Below are positions 12,935 to 16,934 of a stretch of DNA of 16,974 nt, piece by piece. The DNA comes from Chlamydiota bacterium (GTDB lineage Bacteria; Auribacterota; UBA3054; B51-G9): positions 1 to 16,974 of the forward strand of contig QMOL01000028.1 in the NCBI GenBank assembly GCA_003648225.1, written 5' to 3'. Under the pieces are notes generated by a model that saw nothing but the letters and a program-made list of their open reading frames with translations, ran no database searches and was not told the origin of the DNA. A program made the position numbers and the translations under genes. Position 1 is the first letter of the stretch. Every line of letters starts with the position of its first letter.

Positions 12935-13564
12935 TCACACCACCTCACTTTTTATTATATTCTTTATGTTCGGAACTTTTTTCAGGATCACTTCTTCTAT
13001 TTTCGGGAATTCCCAGTCGGGTTTTCTTCCTGCAATCAGGTGATACCGGTCGTGTTTTTGTTTCTGGTATTCTTTCGGTTTTAACCAACCAAAATGCGCA
13101 ATAAACGCCGTTGGGTGCTTGTACATTCGCAACGACGATCTTTTTGGTATCAGGTATTCATGGACCTTGCCCGTCCATTCGAAATTCGATTTTCTGTATA
13201 ACCGAAATTGGACGTCGGGATAACAGCCTGAATCGACCCGAACGTGCTCGTAATCGCCGAAATAATTATGTCGCTTGAATCCGATTGCATTCACCGATTT
13301 AAGCAACGACCGTTCGATTTCCTTGTAATTAATCAGGCATTCGTCCGTGTCCAAATGTAATACCCATTCGGTTAAAGATTCCTTCGTCAGTTCATTCCTG
13401 ACCGAAGCAAAATCGTCAATATCTTCGTCGGTAATGTATTCCACGAGATACGCGTTACCGCGTTTCTTCAAATTTTCGACCATTTTAAGCGTATAACTCC
13501 TGCAAAATCGATCAATCTCGTCTAATTGCCTTCGCCGGACAATGCAAACCGTAACGTCATTCAT
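12935..13564 (-). CDS. Glycosyltransferase family 2, LPS-core-like
   Basis: 209 residues from the ATG at 13564 (a GTG two codons upstream is an alternative). GT-A enzyme: FASVRNELTKE (52-62) matches the (A/S)-x-x-RN-x-(A/L) helix of the group, HLDTDE (70-75) is the DxD metal site, and DVQFRLYRKSNFEWTGKVHE (117-136) is the hallmark R-x-(F/Y)-R...W-x-G-x-VHE segment of GT2 transferases of the sort that add sugars to lipid A core or to glycopeptides. About 250 residues are usual; the N-terminus is short. Starts inside the stop of a zinc-ribbon gene (8-base overlap). Acceptor unknown. Confidence 0.82.
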   Translation of the reverse strand: MNDVTVCIVRRRQLDEIDRFCRSYTLKMVENLKKRGNAYLVEYITDEDIDDFASVRNELTKESLTEWVLHLDTDECLINYKEIERSLLKSVNAIGFKRHNYFGDYEHVRVDSGCYPDVQFRLYRKSNFEWTGKVHEYLIPKRSSLRMYKHPTAFIAHFGWLKPKEYQKQKHDRYHLIAGRKPDWEFPKIEEVILKKVPNIKNIIKSEVV

Positions 13565-13754
13565 TATCACAACACTCGCATTTTGGTTTCTTATTCAGAT
13601 ATGTATCCGGAATGACAATCCCGGAATCACGACCGCATTTTTCGCATTCAAAATAGACTATCTTCCGTTTCGTATCCCAGACCATTTCCCAATGCGCCCC
13701 GCAACACTTCGAATGAATGTAATAACGCTCGTCAATCACGTTATCGGTCAACAT
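13557..13754 (-). CDS. Small zinc-finger protein, 65 residues
   Basis: 65 residues, ATG after AAGGTGGCGTGA, where TGA is the upstream stop. CC at 17-18, then a beta hairpin (HWEMVWDTKRKIVYFEC) and CEKCG (37-41) make a zinc ribbon whose first knuckle is C-C rather than C-x2-C. A C-terminal CECC (59-62) could add ligands. Ribbons with strands between knuckles usually bind nucleic acid or protein. No exact family recognised. Confidence 0.65.
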   Translation of the reverse strand: MLTDNVIDERYYIHSKCCGAHWEMVWDTKRKIVYFECEKCGRDSGIVIPDTYLNKKPKCECCDNE

Positions 13755-14000
13755 TCACGCCACCTTATCGTTCTTCGATTTAGCCGCAAGCACGAATTTA
13801 TAAAAACTATCCGCTAGTAACCTTTTTAGTATTTCATACAAGGTAATCCAACGATCTAACTGAATCTTCAAATCGCCGTAGTTCCTACCAGCCCGTATTC
13901 CTGTTTTCATGTCTTTGGAAATGTTTTGTAACATTCCCACAAGGCATACCACGATATCTTCGTATGTTTCACGGATCTTAAACATTAATTCTTCAGTCAT
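13755..14000 (-). CDS. Hypothetical helical protein, 81 residues
   Basis: 81 residues from the ATG at 14000, eight bases after AGGTGG; a start six codons upstream is possible but lacks a site. Begins MTEE with an ATGACTGA overlap to the gene before it, the same junction found at 4572, 4780 and 4982. Helical throughout (FKIRETYEDIVVCLVGML; LDRWITLYEILKRLLADSF), with possible dimer surfaces. Its last codons (GAT AAG GTG GCG TGA) give the next ribosome binding site. No family recognised. Confidence 0.65.
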   Translation of the reverse strand: MTEELMFKIRETYEDIVVCLVGMLQNISKDMKTGIRAGRNYGDLKIQLDRWITLYEILKRLLADSFYKFVLAAKSKNDKVA

Positions 14001-14115
14001 ATAATTTCCACCTGCCATAATCTAACCGCGCCCGACAGCGTGGACATATTTTTGGTTTTTCAACCTTTGGTTGCCATTCATAACCGCAATGCTTACACTT
14101 TAACTTTTTTTCCAT
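13993..14115 (-). CDS. Rubredoxin-like zinc ribbon miniprotein, first gene of the operon
   Basis: 40 residues. CKHCGYEW (7-14) and CPRCRARLD (24-32), with PK before the second knuckle, form a compact Cys4 ribbon of a type common in archaeal genomes and mobile elements (CxxCGYxW...P-K-x-CPRC-x-x-R-L). Such proteins are often annotated as regulators; a role is not proven. ATG after AGGTGATTCAT. It is the first gene after the control region, so it is well placed to be an early product or a regulator of the operon. Confidence 0.72.
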   Translation of the reverse strand: MEKKLKCKHCGYEWQPKVEKPKICPRCRARLDYGRWKLYD

Positions 14116-14148
14116 ATGAATCACCTGTAATATCATATTATGTTGTAG

Positions 14149-14156
14149 TATATTAA
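14149..14156 (-). promoter_or_regulatory. Candidate TATA box for the left operon
   Basis: Read on the minus strand this is TTAATATA, preceded by AAAATC. A transcription start about 26 bases on, near 14127, would fall just before the AGGTGAT of the first gene, giving a very short leader. A second candidate, TTTAAATA at 14249-14256 on the same strand, would start near 14226, inside the first palindrome. Either or both may be used. Confidence 0.4.
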
Positions 14157-14218
14157 GATTTTGCATGACAAAAGTTAGGTATTAAAAAAATTAATGACTG
14201 ACCATTAGTTTTTTTACT

Positions 14219-14234
14219 TACTCAAAAATGAGTA
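14219..14234. repeat. Palindrome copy 1 (TACTCA-AAAA-TGAGTA), candidate operator
   Basis: Perfect 6-base inverted repeat around AAAA. An identical copy lies at 14260-14275, 41 bases away centre to centre, about four helical turns, so both sites face the same side of the DNA. The pair flanks TTTAAATA (minus strand, 14249-14256). A dimeric repressor binding both would cover the start site and upstream element of that promoter. Confidence 0.7.
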
Positions 14235-14259
14235 GGTATCACGATTCATATTTAAAGCC

Positions 14260-14275
14260 TACTCAAAAATGAGTA
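14260..14275. repeat. Palindrome copy 2 (TACTCA-AAAA-TGAGTA), candidate operator
   Basis: Identical to the copy at 14219-14234 over all 16 bases. It lies 23 bases before the TATA box at 14299 of the right-facing candidate RNA promoter and just behind the leftward TTTAAATA, so it could control both directions. Confidence 0.7.
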
Positions 14276-14298
14276 TTCGCCGACTTTTTGGAGAATAG

Positions 14299-14306
14299 TT
14301 TAAATA
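14299..14306 (+). promoter_or_regulatory. TATA box for candidate small RNA
   Basis: TTTAAATA with a purine-rich GAGAATAG just upstream, as for an archaeal TATA plus BRE. The expected start about 25 bases on falls at 14325-14328, exactly where the GC-rich structured segment begins. Confidence 0.45.
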
Positions 14307-14324
14307 GGACGGATTCGAAAAAAT

Positions 14325-14445
14325 GTCACGCTACGGACATGAGCTGGAGTGCAACGGAAGCGAATGTCCGTAGCGAAGCGTCACGGGACGTGCGCAACAG
14401 GGGGGGCGGCAACAAGAAATGCATGTAACGACGAAAACGCGCGTG
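14325..14445 (+). ncRNA. Candidate structured non-coding RNA
   Basis: A GC-rich island in AT-rich DNA, which in thermophiles often marks structured RNA. Bases 14329-14340 (CGCTACGGACAT) pair perfectly with 14364-14375 over 12 bases around a 23-base loop. A second stem is possible between 14389-14395 and 14439-14445 (7 pairs, two of them G-U), enclosing a G7 run at 14401 and purine-rich loops. A TATA box lies 26 bases upstream. No known RNA family is recognised, it is not a tRNA, and the 3' end is uncertain. The same inverted repeat could instead be a DNA signal of a replication origin. A 29-codon frame runs through it but has no ribosome binding site. Confidence 0.4.
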
Positions 14446-14490
14446 ATTATAATATATAATTATTATTTATTATATAATGTGATAAATAAA
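14446..14490. other. AT tract, candidate DNA-unwinding element
   Basis: 45 bases with only two G or C bases, made of runs such as ATTATAATATATAAT. It sits between the GC-rich stem-loop and the phased hexamers at 14491-14532, the arrangement expected of a replication origin, although promoters in the same stretch are also possible. Confidence 0.45.
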
Positions 14491-14532
14491 GGGTACAAAT
14501 AAGTACCCTTATAAGGGTACATATAAGGGTAC
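14491..14532. repeat. Four GGGTAC/GTACCC hexamers at 12-base spacing
   Basis: Hexamers start at 14491 (GGGTAC), 14503 (GTACCC), 14515 (GGGTAC) and 14527 (GGGTAC), each separated by six A/T-only bases. The middle pair makes an 18-base perfect palindrome (14503-14520, GTACCCTTATAAGGGTAC). Iteron-like arrays of this kind bind replication initiators or regulators. It lies 25 bases upstream of the TATA box at 14557, so an operator for the rightward genes is an alternative. Confidence 0.65.
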
Positions 14533-14556
14533 CGGGAAGGGATTCTCTCAGATATG

Positions 14557-14563
14557 TTTATAT
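14557..14563 (+). promoter_or_regulatory. TATA box of the rightward operon
   Basis: TTTATAT, with a probable transcription start near 14586, about 16 bases before the GTG start of the first plus-strand gene. An 18-base hyphenated palindrome, GGTAT-N8-ATACC at 14572-14589, overlaps the start point and is a candidate operator. Confidence 0.55.
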
Positions 14564-14571
14564 CCTACCGT

Positions 14572-14589
14572 GGTATAGTGATTCATACC
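14572..14589. promoter_or_regulatory. Candidate operator GGTAT-N8-ATACC
   Basis: Five-base inverted repeat with an 8-base spacer lying across the predicted start of transcription of the rightward operon. The operon's first product looks like a ribbon-helix-helix protein, so autoregulation at this site is plausible. Short arms mean chance cannot be excluded. Confidence 0.35.
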
Positions 14590-14601
14590 GAAGAATAGGT
14601 G

Positions 14602-14913
14602 GTGAATGTTATCGATTTAAAAATCGAAAATAACCGGTTGATAATCACCATAGATTCAAACGAAGTTGACAACGTGGTGAAAAATGCGTCAAATGGCGTC
14701 CGTGAATATGAAATAAAATTACCTTTGTGCCATGCCGACAATGTAGATTTACTCGTGGATTGTGGTTTGTATCCTTCGCCCGCAGCATTGTTCATTTCAA
14801 TGATTGAATGGTGGTTAAATCAACCTTCAACACGTAAGAAGGTGGAATACGCTTTGGAATGGAAACAGAAGTATATTAAAAAAATACGAGGTGATGTGTA
14901 TGGAAAATGTTGA
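14602..14913 (+). CDS. Ribbon-helix-helix-like protein with shared N-terminal motif
   Basis: 103 residues. The N-terminus (NVIDLKIENNRLIITID) is nearly the same as that of the next gene (ENVDLKIENNKLIITID). Residues 46-74 (DNVDLLVDCGLYPSPAALFI, then EWWL) resemble the two helices of ribbon-helix-helix regulators, with the typical V-x-x-GLY-x-S turn, so the protein may bind DNA as a dimer. The start is uncertain: GTG at 14602 gives the same length before the motif as in the paralogue; GTG at 14599 is an alternative; AGGTGG overlaps both. Overlaps the next gene by 14 bases. Role inferred: operon regulator. Confidence 0.6.
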   Translation: MNVIDLKIENNRLIITIDSNEVDNVVKNASNGVREYEIKLPLCHADNVDLLVDCGLYPSPAALFISMIEWWLNQPSTRKKVEYALEWKQKYIKKIRGDVYGKC

Positions 14914-15082
14914 CCTGAAGATTGAAAACAACAAGTTAATAATTACTATCGACTTGGCCAAAGAAGGTCGCCCGTCGAAAAGCGGTCTTTCGACCGTGAT
15001 AGCGACCACGCGTGGTAACGTGCCGATAGGACATGAAAATATGAAGCTCGGTTTGAACCTGTATAAACCGGTGAATAGATAA
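14900..15082 (+). CDS. Small conserved-type protein with LKIENNKLIITID motif
   Basis: 60 residues, ATG after GAGGTGATGTGT. Two strands (DLKIENNKLIITIDL) are followed by GRPSKSGLSTVIATTRGN (23-40) and a C-terminal MKLGLNLYKPV. The pattern of a short strand pair, a P-S-x-S-G loop, and I-A-T/S-T-x-G-N looks like a small family I have met in archaeal and bacterial mobile elements without a known function. The S/K-S-G loop is reminiscent of a phosphate-binding turn, but the protein is far too small for a P-loop NTPase. Stop and next ATG overlap (TAATG). Confidence 0.65.
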   Translation: MENVDLKIENNKLIITIDLAKEGRPSKSGLSTVIATTRGNVPIGHENMKLGLNLYKPVNR

Positions 15083-15453
15083 TGTCAGAACGTAATCTTC
15101 CTACCCGGAAAAAGATTGTTAATTTTCTTTCAAAACTTGATATAAAACGATTAGAAATCAAGAATGAACGGGAATTAGAACTCGTGGTTTGGGGTTTGCT
15201 TTGCGGTCGGTGGAATGAATTTATTCAATATAGAAAAGTGTTCGGTGGTAGAACTGCAGATATTTCTTTGAATAATATACCGATTGAAATTAAATATATA
15301 ACAAAAATTTCCGAAAAAGATAGGTGCGTCGGTCAGGTGCTTGATTATATTAATGAAGCGAATGAATGCGTGGTAATAGCAATTGACCCGAAGGAATATT
15401 TAAAAAATAGTAATATACAGAAGATTAATAACGTTTCTGTTATATTACTTTAA
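15082..15453 (+). CDS. PD-(D/E)XK nuclease-like protein
   Basis: 123 residues. The core of a PD-(D/E)XK nuclease: helix with E33 (ERELELVVWGLL), GGRTADI with D60, IPIEIKY with E69-x-K71, and a following helix with Q85 (VGQVLDYI), then VVIAIDP as the last strand. This order (helix, D, ExK, Q) is that of archaeal Holliday-junction resolvase-like and restriction-type nucleases. At 123 residues it is a minimal domain; it probably acts as a dimer. The ATG overlaps the upstream stop (TAATG). The tail overlaps the convergent TFB-like gene by 9 bases. Target (defence, replication or host DNA) unknown. Confidence 0.78.
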   Translation: MSERNLPTRKKIVNFLSKLDIKRLEIKNERELELVVWGLLCGRWNEFIQYRKVFGGRTADISLNNIPIEIKYITKISEKDRCVGQVLDYINEANECVVIAIDPKEYLKNSNIQKINNVSVILL

Positions 15454-16170
15454 TTCTTTTTTTATATTTTTTTTGTAGATTGTCAGTATGTTTCGCATTG
15501 TTACGTCGGTTATGCCGTAGAAGTGGCTGATTTTTTCCTGCGTGTGTAGTGGTAGTCCTTCTGGTCTTGCGGAATGATTTATTACCACGAGATACCATAT
15601 TGCCGCCGCCCGTGCCAAAGTTGACTTGCCTATTAACTCGTTGTCTTCATGTTTTGCGATTTTTTCGGCGAATGGTAGTAGTTCTTCATACACGGGATAC
15701 TTTTTTGGTAGCATTCGTATGTTGTGGATTAACAGGTTGTGGGTTGGGCAGAAGTTTGTTTCTTCTTCGGAAAATAATTTGGATATTTCTTTGCTTTTTA
15801 GCTTGAATTTCACGCCGAAGGATAATGCCACTTCCTGTATCTTATTAAACGGTATGGAATCACGGCATTGCCGTCGCGAAATCACGTATATTAATCGCAT
15901 GATTTCCTTCATGGTAATGCGGTGTTTTATCGTGTTAATTTTTTCCTTGCATTCATTGATCACGTTTTCGCTTACGGTGATACCCATGTCGTGGCACCTT
16001 ATTATCACGTTGTCAAGCATTCTTAACCGTCTTTCGATCGTGATTTTTCTTGACCGTTCCAGTTCTACATTCCGGTTCCGTTTCTTGTAACATTCCCTGC
16101 TACAATACTTTCTTTGTTTCACTTCCGTGTAGAATTTCGCATTGCAAACCGGACAGGTTTTTTCAATCAT
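15445..16170 (-). CDS. TFB (TFIIB)-like transcription factor with variant zinc finger
   Basis: 241 residues. TFB recruits RNA polymerase to TATA-bound TBP. The C-terminal region (about 155-238) matches the second cyclin-like repeat: GKSTLARAAAIWYLVV (181-196) and a helix-turn-helix QEKISHFYGITDVTMRNIL (211-229), the part that reads the BRE. Residues 45-135 form a weaker first repeat. The N-terminus has CPVC (6-9) and YCSRECYKK (22-30), a C-x2-C...C-x3-C finger unlike the usual TFIIB zinc ribbon, and the B-finger is not visible. The start is the ATG after AGGAGGTTGATAAGA; a TTG three codons earlier lies on the site. Likely an element-encoded promoter-selectivity factor. Confidence 0.75.
   Translation of the reverse strand: MIEKTCPVCNAKFYTEVKQRKYCSRECYKKRNRNVELERSRKITIERRLRMLDNVIIRCHDMGITVSENVINECKEKINTIKHRITMKEIMRLIYVISRRQCRDSIPFNKIQEVALSFGVKFKLKSKEISKLFSEEETNFCPTHNLLIHNIRMLPKKYPVYEELLPFAEKIAKHEDNELIGKSTLARAAAIWYLVVINHSARPEGLPLHTQEKISHFYGITDVTMRNILTIYKKNIKKELK
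15457..15474 (+). terminator. Oligo-T terminator of the rightward operon
   Basis: T7 (15457-15463) and T8 (15467-15474) tracts begin four bases after the stop of the nuclease gene, the usual archaeal termination signal. On the opposite strand the same bases encode the Lys-rich end (YKKNIKKELK) of the TFB-like protein. Confidence 0.65.
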
Positions 16171-16183
16171 TCTTATCAACCTC

Positions 16184-16465
16184 CTATAACCTATTCTGAA
16201 TGTCTATAAACTTCATCACGATTGCCCGCCAATGCTTGCGTGGTGTGATTTCACAATACTTGATAAATTCATCACAATAACTATCCGTTTTATGATTTTT
16301 ACAATACTTGATAAACTCGTCATAAGTTCTGAATTTTCTTATTTTAGTAGTTCTTCGTCTTGATTCAGTATCTACTTTCGACGGTGGCGGGTAAAAACCG
16401 ACTGGTTTCATTCTTTTTTTACTTTCTTCTTTTTCGTCTGGTTCAGATAATATATCCCAGCTCAT
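16184..16465 (-). CDS. Hypothetical protein with DEFIKYC duplication
   Basis: 93 residues, ATG overlapping the upstream stop (ATGA) after AGGAAATGG. The N-terminal half is charged and probably disordered (SEPDEKEESKKRMK, PPPSK, SRRRTTK). The heptamer DEFIKYC occurs at 49-55 and again at 65-71; the two DNA copies (16252-16274 and 16301-16323) are nearly identical, so this is a recent internal duplication. The C-terminus is helical (WRAIVMKFIDIQN). Gene order puts it directly before the TFB-like factor, so it may be a partner or modulator. No family recognised. Confidence 0.65.
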   Translation of the reverse strand: MSWDILSEPDEKEESKKRMKPVGFYPPPSKVDTESRRRTTKIRKFRTYDEFIKYCKNHKTDSYCDEFIKYCEITPRKHWRAIVMKFIDIQNRL

Positions 16466-16758
16466 TTTGCCATTTCCTGTAAGAATTTAATTTCCTCATC
16501 GGTAAGCTTGCTTTTCATATATTTTATAATCGTCATATTCTTCTCTTTTATCGCAAAATTGAAAAGTTTAAAGAGAATTTTATCACGCCTGAGATAGTTA
16601 TCAATGTCGTTATTTTCAGAAATGTAAATTCGTACCGGAGTAGTTTCTTCGTAGGTATCACTGATATGTTTTGGCACGGCGATCAATCCTTTTTTTCTCT
16701 TGTGGTTATCCTTTGTTTTTGTATGATATATTGTTAATTTACCATCCCAAAATTTCAT
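16462..16758 (-). CDS. Hypothetical protein, 98 residues
   Basis: 98 residues from the ATG at 16758, behind GAGGTGATGTAT; the longer in-frame start at 16767 overlaps that site. Begins MKFWDGKLTIYHTKTKDNHK with strands and basic loops, then GLIAVPKHISDTY and TPVRIYISEN, a pattern loosely like small swapped-barrel DNA-binding proteins, which often have a G-x-(I/V)-x-(V/I)-P-K turn. The C-terminal half is helical and lysine-rich (FKLFNFAIKEKNMTIIKY). First gene of the TFB-like operon, behind an operator array; autoregulation is possible but not shown. Confidence 0.62.
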   Translation of the reverse strand: MKFWDGKLTIYHTKTKDNHKRKKGLIAVPKHISDTYEETTPVRIYISENNDIDNYLRRDKILFKLFNFAIKEKNMTIIKYMKSKLTDEEIKFLQEMAK

Positions 16759-16775
16759 ATACATCACCTCACTTG

Positions 16776-16812
16776 GATAACTTTTGGTAACCTATGATAA
16801 CCCATGGTTATC
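16776..16812. promoter_or_regulatory. Phased operator array, GATAACC half-sites
   Basis: Half-sites GATAAC (16776), GGTAACC (16786) and GATAACC (16796) recur at exactly 10-base steps in one orientation, and GGTTATC (16806) follows in the opposite one. The last two form a perfect 17-base hyphenated palindrome (GATAACC-CAT-GGTTATC, 16796-16812). The array sits between the TATA box at 16835-16842 and the first gene, covering the start point and leader, so it is well placed for repression. Confidence 0.65.
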
Positions 16813-16834
16813 TACTATTTGAACCTACCGCCGT

Positions 16835-16842
16835 TTTTTATA
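16835..16842 (-). promoter_or_regulatory. TATA box of the TFB-like operon
   Basis: Minus strand TATAAAAA, with a probable start near 16812, at the edge of the GATAACC palindrome. This leaves a leader of about 54 bases carrying the phased half-sites and the GAGGTGAT ribosome binding site. Confidence 0.55.
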
Positions 16843-16871
16843 CACCGGGAACGTGATTTTTGGCATTGTCA

Positions 16872-16879
16872 TTTATAAA
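16872..16879 (+). promoter_or_regulatory. TATA box of the rightward partial gene
   Basis: TTTATAAA, with a start expected near 16901, 34 bases before the ATG at 16935. The leader carries three copies of GGTATTG (16883, 16895, 16926) and a GAGGT ribosome binding site. It diverges from the TFB-like operon promoter about 35 bases away. Confidence 0.55.
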
Positions 16880-16882
16880 GCG

Positions 16883-16932
16883 GGTATTGCGATTGGTATT
16901 GTAATACTTGAGGATGACTTTTTGAGGTATTG
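16883..16932 (+). repeat. Three GGTATTG direct repeats in promoter/leader
   Basis: GGTATTG at 16883-16889, 16895-16901 and 16926-16932. The middle copy is part of GTATT-GT-AATAC (16896-16907), a short inverted repeat at the predicted start point. Candidate regulator sites; the third copy overlaps the ribosome binding site of the following gene, so chance similarity is possible. Confidence 0.4.
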
Positions 16933-16934
16933 TG

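Noticed and set aside
14320..14375. Minus-strand hairpin followed by T6, like an intrinsic terminator
   Set aside because: No leftward gene lies upstream that would need termination here, and the stem is unusually long with a 23-base loop; T6 on the minus strand is the A6 before the candidate RNA.
14339..14428. 29-codon frame through the GC-rich stem-loop (starts MSWSATEANV)
   Set aside because: No ribosome binding site, the start lies inside a perfect hairpin stem, and composition differs from all neighbours; the structured RNA or DNA explanation is better. Not fully excluded.
14325..14445. tRNA or other standard RNA gene
   Set aside because: No cloverleaf, anticodon arm or T-loop sequence can be fitted on either strand.
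14219..14532. CRISPR array from the repeated palindromes and hexamers
   Set aside because: Repeats are too short (16 and 6 bases), only two or four copies, with spacers of 25 or 6 bases and no cas genes.
15626..16090. 154-codon plus-strand frame within the TFB-like gene
   Set aside because: Lies wholly antisense to a recognisable protein, has no promoter or ribosome binding site, and its composition is that of a shadow frame.
16913..16924. Three-codon upstream frame (ATG ACT TTT TGA) before the right-edge gene
   Set aside because: GAGG sits next to it, but a frame this short is expected by chance; no evidence for attenuation.
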